64,000 bases of DNA from Chryseobacterium aahli (GTDB taxonomy: Bacteria; Bacteroidota; Bacteroidia; Flavobacteriales; Weeksellaceae), in the NCBI RefSeq assembly GCF_022699665.1, contig NZ_JALDNB010000002.1, forward strand, positions 496,001-560,000, read 5' to 3'. Under the pieces are notes generated by a model. The model saw only the letters and a program-made list of their open reading frames with translations, was not told where the DNA came from and ran no database searches. Shown one piece after another: positions 9,805-18,114 of this stretch. The position numbers and the translations under genes are program-made. Each line of letters starts with the position of its first letter. Positions within the stretch are counted from its first letter, which is position 1.

Positions 9805-11523
9805 TTAGTTCGGCACAATATCATTAGACGACGTGCTGTATAAACCAATCAAACTTCCAGTGAAACCTCCTGCAACATCGGTTGAAAGAATATCTCCGGA
9901 AACCGAACCTCCAAGATTTTTGAAGTTTTTACCATCCAAAGAATAATTGAAATTAAGGTCATCTTTTTCACCAACAACCTGCAATTTAATGGTTTTTGAT
10001 AGTGAAATCTTTTCGCTCGCAATTAGTTTTGATTCTCCTTTTTCTGTTCTTTCTAAAACGATGTAAAAGTCTTTATCCTTTTTCGTAATTCCGAATACGT
10101 AATTGAATCTTTCGCTCTGATAACAAGTGATTCCGGCTAATTCTTTTTCAGATTTCGGTTTAAAATCAAGTGTTACGGAAGTTTCAAAATCCTCATGCTG
10201 GAGTCTGTGAAATAATGCCGAAACCGGAGCCAACGCTTTGATATTCGTTTCAAAAGGATTTACTTTAACCCCATTTTTAGCCGTTGTAATAAAATTCTCA
10301 CGTGGTCCACGCATTGCAATCCATCGGTAATCAAGATTTTTATCGGTCAGTTTATCGTTATAAGTAAAGTTTCCGTTCGGGAAAAATCCGTTTTGTCCTG
10401 TTTGATTTTTTACGCCTTCCGGCAGTTTTAATTTTGGTTTCATCGGAATTAAACCATTTTCAAAAATAGGATACGTTCCGCTCCAATCAACGGGAAGAAT
10501 GAAAGTTTCTCTTCCGTGATTTACCCGTCCTTTTTCGTTGGGACGAATGGCCAGAAATACACCATAATATTTTCCATCAGGAGTTTCCACCAAATCTGCG
10601 TGACCTGCCCAATCCACTTTATCTTTTCTGTCTTTCGGGAAATAACGCTGTGTTAAAATCGGGTTGTTCTGTGCAGGAACAAACGGACCTTTCGGAGAAT
10701 CCGACATAAAAATAACTTCGCTGTGGTTACCGCCCGTTCCGCCTTCTGCGCACATCAGAAAATATTTTCCGTTCTTTTTGTAAATATGTGGACCTTCGAT
10801 CCAAATTGGTTTTTGAGAGAGGTCAACGCCTCCATTCACAATAATTTTATCTGAGCCCGCAACAACTTGGTCTTTTTCCAAATCGTAATCCCACATTTTG
10901 ATGACACGATGACCGTTGTATTGCTCAGTTCCTTTTGGCGGCGCATCGTTATGTACGATGTATGCTTTACCGTCATCATCAAAGAAAATTGCAGGATCAA
11001 TTCCGTCGAAATTCAGTTTTTGGACTTCGCTCCAGCCTTTTGCTGGGTCTTTGGTTTTCACGACCATATTTCCTACTCCGCCAGCAATCTGAGTAGTAAT
11101 CATATAAAAGGTGTCGTTGTTTTTATTATACTTGATATCAGGAGCGTAAATTCCTGCGGAAACGCCTCCTTTTTCCACTTTAAGCTGTGAAGGCCTGTCC
11201 AGAACGTGACCCACCTGTTTCCAGTTGACCAAATCTTTAGAAGTAAAAATAGGAACGCCCGGAAACATTGAAAATGAAGAATTGACCAAGTAATAATCGT
11301 CTCCTTTTCTGGTAATACTCGGGTCGGGATAACAGCCCTGAAGAATCGGAGAGTAAAACTCGTTTTCTTTTAAAGGATTGTTTGTGTAAATTTTATCATT
11401 TCCACGGTAAGAAAAGTCTGAGAAAGTTTGTGCAGAAATGCTGCTCACGGAAAGCAAAGCCGCTGCTGAAAGTATATTGGTTTTATTCCTAAAAAATGCC
11501 CAATTCATTATGTTCTGTTCCAT
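9805..11523 (-). CDS. GH43 family enzyme (beta-xylosidase-like)
   Basis: A 572-residue secreted enzyme. The hydrophobic signal segment lies at about 15-32 and ends in SSISAQ; an inner ATG at 11508 (MNWAFF) is an equally good start. The triad residues are Asp67 (CYPDPSI), Asp176 (GIDPAIF) and Glu243 (WIEGPHIY). A C-terminal beta-sandwich of about 200 residues follows. The motif set matches the large GH43 beta-xylosidase/arabinofuranosidase subgroup in Bacteroidota xylan loci. It starts 22 bp after the ExuT-like transporter gene, linking the hydrolases to the hexuronate genes in one run. Confidence 0.9.
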   Translation of the reverse strand: MEQNIMNWAFFRNKTNILSAAALLSVSSISAQTFSDFSYRGNDKIYTNNPLKENEFYSPILQGCYPDPSITRKGDDYYLVNSSFSMFPGVPIFTSKDLVNWKQVGHVLDRPSQLKVEKGGVSAGIYAPDIKYNKNNDTFYMITTQIAGGVGNMVVKTKDPAKGWSEVQKLNFDGIDPAIFFDDDGKAYIVHNDAPPKGTEQYNGHRVIKMWDYDLEKDQVVAGSDKIIVNGGVDLSQKPIWIEGPHIYKKNGKYFLMCAEGGTGGNHSEVIFMSDSPKGPFVPAQNNPILTQRYFPKDRKDKVDWAGHADLVETPDGKYYGVFLAIRPNEKGRVNHGRETFILPVDWSGTYPIFENGLIPMKPKLKLPEGVKNQTGQNGFFPNGNFTYNDKLTDKNLDYRWIAMRGPRENFITTAKNGVKVNPFETNIKALAPVSALFHRLQHEDFETSVTLDFKPKSEKELAGITCYQSERFNYVFGITKKDKDFYIVLERTEKGESKLIASEKISLSKTIKLQVVGEKDDLNFNYSLDGKNFKNLGGSVSGDILSTDVAGGFTGSLIGLYSTSSNDIVPN

Positions 11524-11545
11524 ATTTTTTCTTTTTATGTGATTG

Positions 11546-12832
11546 TTATTTTATTATTATTTCAGTTTTTTTCCTATTAATCAGCCAAATAATTCCCCAT
11601 GCAACAACGTAAGAAACACCGGCAATGAAAAATATGATGTTGTATCCACCGTTTATATTTCCTGATTTCTTGAAAGTATCTAATACGATTCCGATAAACA
11701 AAGGAAAAACAATTCCTGCTGCTGAACCCAACATTCCACCAAATCCGATAACCGAACTTACATAGTTATTAGGTAATTTATCTCCAACCGTGGTCATAAG
11801 ATTAGCTCCCCAACCTTGGTGCGCCGCAGTCGCAAAAGCAATGATAATGGTAATCAGCCACATATTGTCTACATATTTTGAGAACATTACCGGAACGACC
11901 ATTAAAGCAAACAGCAACATTGTAAAACTTCTCGCTCTTCCGATTGCCCAGCCTTTTTTAATTAAAAATGAGGAAAGATAACCGCCACCGATGCTTCCAA
12001 TCGTAGTTCCGCTGTAGATGATTATCAACGGAATGGAAGGTTTTGTCATATCCATTTTAAATACGTCCGAAAAATACGCAGGCAGCCAGAACATAAAGAA
12101 ATACCAAATCGGGTCGGTCAGAATTTTTCCGATGGCAAAAGACCAGGTTACTTTGTATTTTAATATTTCGGACAACGGAACTTTGGACTGTTCCTCAGTT
12201 TTTCCGTCCTGGTCACTTTTGATGTATTGTAATTCTTCCTGACTTAATTTTTTAGTCTTTTCCGGAATTGAATAAAATCTCCACCAAAGGACAATCCATA
12301 ATAAACCGAGCGCCCCAATCCAAACGAAAGTTTCTCTCCAGCCATAATGCGCTAAAATAATCGGAACAAGAAGTGGTGCCAAAATAGCTCCGACTGTGGC
12401 TCCAGAATTGAAAATCCCTGTTGCCAAAGCTCTTTCTTTTTTCGGAAACCATTCTGCGACTGATTTTATCGCTGCGGGAAAATTTCCGGCTTCACTGATT
12501 CCGAGTGTGCTTCTTGCAATTAAAAACCCAACGGTACTCTTCACAAAACCGTGTCCTATGGAAGCTAAACTCCAGACAATGAGGGAAACGGCATAACCGA
12601 TTTTGGTTCCTACTCTATCGATAAATCTTCCCATTGCAAGATATCCGATAGCGTAAGTGGTGGTAAATGCCATCACAATATAGCTGTAATCTTTTTCGTC
12701 CCAGCTGAACTCTTTTTCAAGAACAGGCTTTAGCAATCCCATTACCTGACGGTCGAGATAATTGATAGTGGTTGCGAGAAAGACCAAAGACAGCATAAAC
12801 CATCTGATATTGTGATTTTTAGGAGCCTGCAT
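11546..12832 (-). CDS. exuT: MFS hexuronate transporter, ExuT-like
   Basis: This 428-residue inner-membrane protein has about 12 hydrophobic segments. The N-terminus (NYLDRQVMGLLKP) and the GRFIDRVGTKIGY loop after helix 2 match the anion:cation symporter branch of MFS, which includes the galacturonate/glucuronate transporter ExuT. Its position directly after KDPG aldolase and among glucuronate-catabolic genes supports uptake of glucuronate or galacturonate from the periplasm. It starts immediately after the aldolase stop codon, so translation is probably coupled. The transported uronate is inferred from context. Confidence 0.87.
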   Translation of the reverse strand: MQAPKNHNIRWFMLSLVFLATTINYLDRQVMGLLKPVLEKEFSWDEKDYSYIVMAFTTTYAIGYLAMGRFIDRVGTKIGYAVSLIVWSLASIGHGFVKSTVGFLIARSTLGISEAGNFPAAIKSVAEWFPKKERALATGIFNSGATVGAILAPLLVPIILAHYGWRETFVWIGALGLLWIVLWWRFYSIPEKTKKLSQEELQYIKSDQDGKTEEQSKVPLSEILKYKVTWSFAIGKILTDPIWYFFMFWLPAYFSDVFKMDMTKPSIPLIIIYSGTTIGSIGGGYLSSFLIKKGWAIGRARSFTMLLFALMVVPVMFSKYVDNMWLITIIIAFATAAHQGWGANLMTTVGDKLPNNYVSSVIGFGGMLGSAAGIVFPLFIGIVLDTFKKSGNINGGYNIIFFIAGVSYVVAWGIIWLINRKKTEIIIK

Positions 12833-13468
12833 TTAGTTTTGATTAAGTTGTTTTAATAAATTCTGAACTTTCTCAGTCAGTTGTTCTGTCGTAAAATCTG
12901 TTCTGATGAGCGAACTTCCCAAACCGACAGCGATTGCGCCACCTTTGAGCCATTCTGTAATGTCTTCAATATCGGCATTGATTCCTCCGGTTGGCATAAA
13001 ATTCATTCCAGGAAAAACGGGCTGAATGGATTTGATGTAATTTTTGCCCAAAGCATCTGCCGGGAAAATCTTTACTAAGCGAAGTCCGTTTTGGAAGGCT
13101 AAATTAACATCAGAAGGCGTGAAACAACCCGGAATTAAAATAATATTTTTTGATACAGAATGTTTTACCAGTTCTTCGCTAATGACAGGTGCAATGATGA
13201 AATCAGCTTCTGCATTGGAATAATCATCCATTTCCTTTATATTTTTCACGGTTCCGATTCCTAATAAAAGTTTCGGAAATTCGGTGACTGAGATTTCTTT
13301 CAGTTTAGTAAAGTTTTCCAAAGCCTGACTTCCGCGGTTTGTATATTCTATTACACGAATTCCGCCGTCGTATAAAGCTTCTACGGTATTTTTTGAAACC
13401 TCAAATGATTCGTTGTAAAACAACGGAACGATTTTCTGGTCTTTTATTTTTTGCAATATTAAACTCAT
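12833..13468 (-). CDS. eda: KDPG/KHG aldolase
   Basis: A 211-residue cytoplasmic class I aldolase that splits 2-keto-3-deoxy-6-phosphogluconate into pyruvate and glyceraldehyde 3-phosphate. The family motifs are present: the catalytic glutamate in RVIEYTNRG, the Schiff-base lysine in RLVKIFPADALG and the phosphate-binding PTGGI loop. The length is normal. Its ATG overlaps the kdgK stop by 4 bp, which suggests translational coupling. It is the last step of the hexuronate pathway encoded here. Confidence 0.93.
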   Translation of the reverse strand: MSLILQKIKDQKIVPLFYNESFEVSKNTVEALYDGGIRVIEYTNRGSQALENFTKLKEISVTEFPKLLLGIGTVKNIKEMDDYSNAEADFIIAPVISEELVKHSVSKNIILIPGCFTPSDVNLAFQNGLRLVKIFPADALGKNYIKSIQPVFPGMNFMPTGGINADIEDITEWLKGGAIAVGLGSSLIRTDFTTEQLTEKVQNLLKQLNQN

Positions 13469-14472
13469 ATTTTTTCAATATTAATGCTGTCATTAATCGT
13501 ATCGCCTTTTACAAAAAGCTTTTTAAAAGCGACTTTCGTAGCATCTTCTAAAATCTGTTGTGAGGAATTTCCTTTTAAAGTTCCGTAAATTAAGGCCGCC
13601 ATAAAAGAATCGCCACTTCCTACTCTTTCCTCAATTTTGTCTGAATGATAATGTTCAGAAACTAAAAGCTTTTCATCAGCAAATAAAGTCGCAAAATAAT
13701 TGACTTCTGAGCAGCTAGTAAACCGGAATGTATTGGCAACCAATTCTATATTAGGAAATTGCTTCTGAATTTCCAAAGCTGATTTTTCGGTCTGTTTTAA
13801 AAGATTTTTATCATCAAAATTTCCATTTAATTCATATTCTACCGGAATGTCCAAAAATTGTTGAATCGACCAGATATTTCCCATCAGAACATTCACAAAA
13901 GGCATCAGATTTTTTATTTTTTCTGAAGGATTCCTGCCTTTCCAAAGTGCAGAACGGTAATTCAAATCGAGGGAAACCGTGATGTTTCTTGATCTCGCTT
14001 CGTTCATTAAATCCAAACATTTTTGATACGCATTTTCACTCAAAGCCGGCGTAATAGTGCTTATATGAAGCCATTTTACTTCTGAAAAGATTTCATCAAA
14101 ACTAAATGCTTCAAAATCCGATTCGGTGAAAACCGACGGAAAACGGTCGTAAACAACAGATGCGTTCTGCATATCTCCGTCCGAAGAAAGATAAAATGTT
14201 CCGATTCTGCCGTTGTTTTTCTCTGCAAGAATTTCGATTCCTTTATTTTTGAGTTGAGATTCTAATTGACTTCCTACAAAATTTTCAGGCAAAGCTGAAA
14301 GGAGTTTTACCGGATTTTTCCATTGTGCAAGCGCAGAAGCTACATTGTATTCTGCACCGCCCACAAAAATTTTCAGAGACTGGTCATTGAGCCAGTTTCC
14401 TTCGGAATCGGGAGCAAAATGCAAAAGCAATTCCCCGAAACATAGTATTTTATTGGAAGATGAATCTTGCAT
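13465..14472 (-). CDS. kdgK: 2-keto-3-deoxygluconate kinase (PfkB family)
   Basis: This 335-residue PfkB-family sugar kinase phosphorylates KDG to KDPG. I place the start at the ATG at 14472 (MQDSSSNKILCFGELLLHF), 4 bp after uxaC; the frame is open further upstream, but that stretch overlaps uxaC and lacks family similarity. The first PfkB signature (VGGAEYNVASALAQW) and the catalytic RVGSGDSFMAALIYG near the C-terminus are both visible. Placement between uxaC and the KDPG aldolase gene fits the pathway order. Confidence 0.92.
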   Translation of the reverse strand: MQDSSSNKILCFGELLLHFAPDSEGNWLNDQSLKIFVGGAEYNVASALAQWKNPVKLLSALPENFVGSQLESQLKNKGIEILAEKNNGRIGTFYLSSDGDMQNASVVYDRFPSVFTESDFEAFSFDEIFSEVKWLHISTITPALSENAYQKCLDLMNEARSRNITVSLDLNYRSALWKGRNPSEKIKNLMPFVNVLMGNIWSIQQFLDIPVEYELNGNFDDKNLLKQTEKSALEIQKQFPNIELVANTFRFTSCSEVNYFATLFADEKLLVSEHYHSDKIEERVGSGDSFMAALIYGTLKGNSSQQILEDATKVAFKKLFVKGDTINDSINIEKI

Positions 14473-14476
14473 TGTA

Positions 14477-15895
14477 TTAAATTTCAAAATAATTTTTCGT
14501 GTTGTGATAACAGATATCCTGAATGATTTTCCCAACCCATTCTTCATCATTGGGAAGCAGCCCTCTTTCCATCTCGCTGCCGAACATATTGCATAAAAGT
14601 CTTCTGAAATAATCGTGTCTTGAGAATGACAGCAGACTTCGGGAATCAGTAAGCATTCCGACAAAAGTGCTGATGAGACCAATGTTGGAAAGTGTGTTCA
14701 TCTGTTTTTTCATTCCATCTAATTGGTCGAGAAACCACCAGGCTGCACCAAATTGTACTTTGGACTTAATTCCGCCTTCATTGAAATTCCCGGTGAGTGT
14801 TGCTAAAACCTCATTGAAAGTGGGATTAAGGTTATAAATAATGGTTTTGGTGAGTTGTCCGGCAGAATTTAGTTCGTTCAGCAAAACACTCAATCTTTGT
14901 GCAAAATATTGTTCGCTGATAGCATCGTAACCTGCATTAATTCCGATTTTACTAAGCATTTCAGAATTATTATTTCGGGTGGCACCGACGTGAAACTGCT
15001 GAACCCAGCCTTTTCCAGCGTACATTTTGCAAAGTTCTTTCAGCAGATAACCGCACAACGCTTCCGGATTTGAGAATGTTGGATTATTTCCTTTTAAAAA
15101 TTCAGAAAATTCGGTTTCTAATTTAAGATTCCATTTTGTGGTATCAGGAAAATATTCAAAACCGTGGTCGGCAACTTTGGCGCCTACTTCTGCAAAATAA
15201 TTGATTCTGGATTGAAGCGCATTTAATAAATCGGAAACTGATTCGATTGAAATCCCACAAACATTTTCAAGTTTTTTAATTCCTGAAAGATAGTGTTCCG
15301 GATTGATGATATTGATGTAAGAATCGGGACGGAAAGCCGGTAAAACCTGAGTTTTGAAACCACTGTTTTTTAATACTTTATGATAATACAAATCATCAGC
15401 AGGATCATCAGTTGTGCAAAGTGCTTCTACTTTGAAATTCTGTATAATTGATTGAGGTAAAAAATCTGAAGTCTGCAAACATTCATTCATTTGATGATAA
15501 ACAGAATCTGCATTTTTCGGGAAAAGATATTCTTTGATTCCGAAAGGATTTTTGAGTTCCAAATGACTCCAGTGAAATAAAGGATTTCGAAGCGTAAAAG
15601 GAACTACTTCTGACCATTTTTTGAATTTTTCAAGGTCTGAAGCATTGCCTGAAATGAATTGCTCATCAATCCCAAAATTCCGCATTGCCCGCCATTTGTA
15701 ATGATCACCATCCAGCCAAATTGCTGTCGGTGAACGGAAATTCTGATTATTTGAAATCACATCCGGCTCGAGATGATTATGGTAATCAATAATCGGCATT
15801 TCTGTCGCATAACCGAAATATAGATTTTCTGCCTTTGCCGATTCCAGCAAAAACGATTCTCCGAAAACTTCTTTATTGCTGATGGAGTGATTCAT
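14477..15895 (-). CDS. uxaC: Glucuronate isomerase
   Basis: A 472-residue uronate isomerase of the amidohydrolase-like UxaC family that converts D-glucuronate to fructuronate (or galacturonate to tagaturonate). The metal-ligand motif DYHNHLEP lies near residue 37-44, and the family segments KWRAMRNFGI, LCTTDDPADDL, QFHVGATRNNN and LTDSRSLLSFSRHDYFRR are present. The length is typical. It is followed 4 bp later by kdgK and preceded by a terminator-like hairpin at 15942-15979, so its expression may be set separately from the upstream SDR and uxuA genes. Confidence 0.95.
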   Translation of the reverse strand: MNHSISNKEVFGESFLLESAKAENLYFGYATEMPIIDYHNHLEPDVISNNQNFRSPTAIWLDGDHYKWRAMRNFGIDEQFISGNASDLEKFKKWSEVVPFTLRNPLFHWSHLELKNPFGIKEYLFPKNADSVYHQMNECLQTSDFLPQSIIQNFKVEALCTTDDPADDLYYHKVLKNSGFKTQVLPAFRPDSYINIINPEHYLSGIKKLENVCGISIESVSDLLNALQSRINYFAEVGAKVADHGFEYFPDTTKWNLKLETEFSEFLKGNNPTFSNPEALCGYLLKELCKMYAGKGWVQQFHVGATRNNNSEMLSKIGINAGYDAISEQYFAQRLSVLLNELNSAGQLTKTIIYNLNPTFNEVLATLTGNFNEGGIKSKVQFGAAWWFLDQLDGMKKQMNTLSNIGLISTFVGMLTDSRSLLSFSRHDYFRRLLCNMFGSEMERGLLPNDEEWVGKIIQDICYHNTKNYFEI

Positions 15896-15936
15896 TTTTA
15901 AATTTAAAATTGATTTTGATTTTTGTGAAAATCTTT

Positions 15937-15979
15937 AAAAACAAGACCTTAACCGAGTGAGAAAATCATTAAGGCCTTG
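15937..15979 (-). terminator. Terminator-like hairpin between the SDR gene and uxaC
   Basis: On the minus strand an 11-bp stem forms between 15969-15979 (CAAGGCCTTAA) and 15942-15952 (TTAAGGTCTTG) with one G-U pair, followed by a T5 tract at 15941-15937. This is an intrinsic-terminator shape placed inside a co-directional gene run. It could end transcription from the SusC/SusD-uxuA-SDR segment or act as an attenuator. Confidence 0.7.
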
Positions 15980-16009
15980 CTTACTATAAGAAGAAAATAA
16001 TACTAATTT

Positions 16010-16825
16010 CTAAACACCACTGAATGCACTGAAACCACCATCAATAGGAAGTAAAGCACCTGTGATAAAACTGGCTGCATCCGAACAAAGGAACTGTACC
16101 GCTCCATTCAGTTCGTCTGCATTTCCGAAACGTCCCATTGGGGTTTTGGCGATGACTTTTTTACTTCGGTCGGTTAAAGAGCCGTCTGGATTTAATAAAA
16201 TTGCCCGGTTCTGATCTCCTATAAAAAATCCCGGAGCAATGGCATTTACACGGATTTTGTCGCCAAATTTTAAAGCTACATCAGAAGCGAGCCACTGTGT
16301 AAAATTGGTAATTGCGGATTTGGCTGCAGAATATCCTGCGACTCTTGTGATTGCAGAATATGCTGCCATTGAGGAAATATTCACGATACTTCCGCTGCCT
16401 TGATCTGCCATTACTTTTCCGAAAACATAGCTTGGGTAAACAGTTCCGTTGATATTGAGATTCGTTACCTCATCCCATCCGTTCATATTCATATCGAAAA
16501 AAGATTGGTCGGGAGATAGTGTTGCAGAAGGAATATTTCCACCTGCAATGTTGAGCAGAATATCGATTTTACCGTATTTTTCTAGGACTTTTTTTGAAGC
16601 AGCTTCAAGACTTTCGATATTCATTACATTGGCTTCTACCGCAAATGCATCGCCACCTAAATCTGCCAGTTCTTTTACACGAGAATCCAGAGTCTCCTGA
16701 TTTCTGCCAAGAGCAACAACTTTGGCTCCGGCCTCAATGAAACTTTTAGCCAGACTTCCGCCTAAAACGCCGGAAGCACCTGTGATTACAGCTACTTTAT
16801 CTTTTATGCTGAATATTTCGTTCAT
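16010..16825 (-). CDS. SDR-family D-mannonate/fructuronate oxidoreductase
   Basis: A 271-residue short-chain dehydrogenase with the NAD(P) motif TGASGVLGG (residues 16-24), the NIAGG segment, catalytic Ser and YSAAK (Tyr-x3-Lys) motifs, and a C-terminal GALLPIDGGFSAFSGV. This SDR group replaces the classical UxuB dehydrogenase in many Bacteroidota, reducing fructuronate to mannonate. Its placement between uxuA and uxaC supplies exactly the missing step between those two enzymes, so the assignment rests on family plus context. Confidence 0.87.
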   Translation of the reverse strand: MNEIFSIKDKVAVITGASGVLGGSLAKSFIEAGAKVVALGRNQETLDSRVKELADLGGDAFAVEANVMNIESLEAASKKVLEKYGKIDILLNIAGGNIPSATLSPDQSFFDMNMNGWDEVTNLNINGTVYPSYVFGKVMADQGSGSIVNISSMAAYSAITRVAGYSAAKSAITNFTQWLASDVALKFGDKIRVNAIAPGFFIGDQNRAILLNPDGSLTDRSKKVIAKTPMGRFGNADELNGAVQFLCSDAASFITGALLPIDGGFSAFSGV

Positions 16826-16859
16826 TTTTTATTTTTTATAATTATTGCAAATTTTAGAT

Positions 16860-18044
16860 TTAATTTTTTTGCAATTCTGATTGTACTGCTGCCATCACGC
16901 CTTCAATTTGTCCTAAAGCAAGCATTCTTCCTAGAAATGAATATCCGGGATTGTAGCCTTTATCAATATCATCTGTCAACAGTCTTCCGTGGTCTACACG
17001 CATTGGTAAATCCGGGTTTACTTTTTCAAAGATTTTGATTACTTCGATTAATTTTCCTCTTCCACCTAAATGATGAGCTTCGATAAAGTCGCCGTTGTCA
17101 AAGACATTGGTGCTTCTTAAATGAACAAATTTTGTACGGTGAGCATATTTTTGGGCAAGCTTCGGCACATCATTCTGAAGACCCGCACTTAAAGAACCTG
17201 TACAAAATGTGAGTCCATTGTGTGGATTATCGACAGCGTTTAAAAACCAATCGATATCTTCTTCATTGGTCACGATTCTTGGTAAACCTAATAATGAAAA
17301 AGGCGGATCGTCGGGATGTACGCACATCTGGATATTCCATTTTTCGCAGACAGGCATTATTTTTTCCAGGAAATATTTCATATTCTGACGGAGCTGATCT
17401 TTATCAATCCCATCATACAATGCCAATAGATTTTTGAATAATTGAACAGGATTTTTGTCGCCTTCTTTGATATTTCCATTCACAAAACCTTGCGTTTTCA
17501 CAATGATAGAATCAATCAGATCTTTATTATCTTCATCAGTTAAGGTATTTTTTAATTGTTCTACTTTTTGAAGAATATCTGAATTATAATCGTTTTCTGC
17601 ACCTTTTCTTTGCAGAATATGAATTTCAAAATAAGCAAATTTGGCTTTATCGAAATATAGTGACGACGAACCGTCTTCCCACTGATGAAACAAATCTGTA
17701 CGAGCCCAATCCAGAACCGGCATAAAATTGTAACAAACCGTTGTTACGCCAGCTTTCCCCAGATTTTCAAGACTCAGGATGTAATTTTCTATTAATTGAT
17801 CTCTGTTTTCCCCTCCATATTTTATGGCTTCACTTACTGCCAGACTTTCTACGACAGACCAGCGAAGTCCAAAATTTTCTATATAGTTTTTATAATCATT
17901 AATAGCTTCCAACGACCAAACTTCTCCATTTGGAATATCGTGAAGCGCCGAAACAATACCTTCCACTCCAATTTGGCGGAGCATATCTAATTTGATTTTA
18001 TCCTTCTTCCCGAACCAACGCCATGTTTTTTCCATAAATTTCAT
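16860..18044 (-). CDS. uxuA: Mannonate dehydratase
   Basis: This 394-residue TIM-barrel metalloenzyme dehydrates D-mannonate to 2-keto-3-deoxygluconate. UxuA motifs seen include TWRWFGKKD, LRWSVVESL, CYNFMPVLDWARTDL, MCVHPDDPP, FCTGSL and MRVDHGR. The length is normal for the family. An inner ATG at 18035 (MEKTWRWFG) is an alternative start. It lies 70 bp downstream of the SusD gene, beyond a hairpin, and 34 bp upstream of the SDR gene. Confidence 0.95.
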   Translation of the reverse strand: MKFMEKTWRWFGKKDKIKLDMLRQIGVEGIVSALHDIPNGEVWSLEAINDYKNYIENFGLRWSVVESLAVSEAIKYGGENRDQLIENYILSLENLGKAGVTTVCYNFMPVLDWARTDLFHQWEDGSSSLYFDKAKFAYFEIHILQRKGAENDYNSDILQKVEQLKNTLTDEDNKDLIDSIIVKTQGFVNGNIKEGDKNPVQLFKNLLALYDGIDKDQLRQNMKYFLEKIMPVCEKWNIQMCVHPDDPPFSLLGLPRIVTNEEDIDWFLNAVDNPHNGLTFCTGSLSAGLQNDVPKLAQKYAHRTKFVHLRSTNVFDNGDFIEAHHLGGRGKLIEVIKIFEKVNPDLPMRVDHGRLLTDDIDKGYNPGYSFLGRMLALGQIEGVMAAVQSELQKN

Positions 18045-18049
18045 TTTTT

Positions 18050-18085
18050 ATTAAAACAAAGCAGGTGCTATGTAACACCTACTTT
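18050..18085 (-). terminator. Hairpin between SusD and uxuA (attenuator-like)
   Basis: On the minus strand AAAGTAGGTG (18085-18076) pairs with CACCTGCTTT (18067-18058), including one G-U pair, around an 8-nt loop. A short T-rich run follows before the uxuA ATG. A hairpin after the SusC/SusD genes would let the two membrane proteins be made in excess over the downstream enzymes. Confidence 0.6.
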
Positions 18086-18114
18086 GCTGCTGTTAATAAG
18101 AATGTGTCTAAATT

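Noticed and set aside
13465..14682. Longer 405-codon frame for kdgK
   Set aside because: The extra 70 residues overlap uxaC and lack PfkB similarity; the ATG at 14472 matches the family start.
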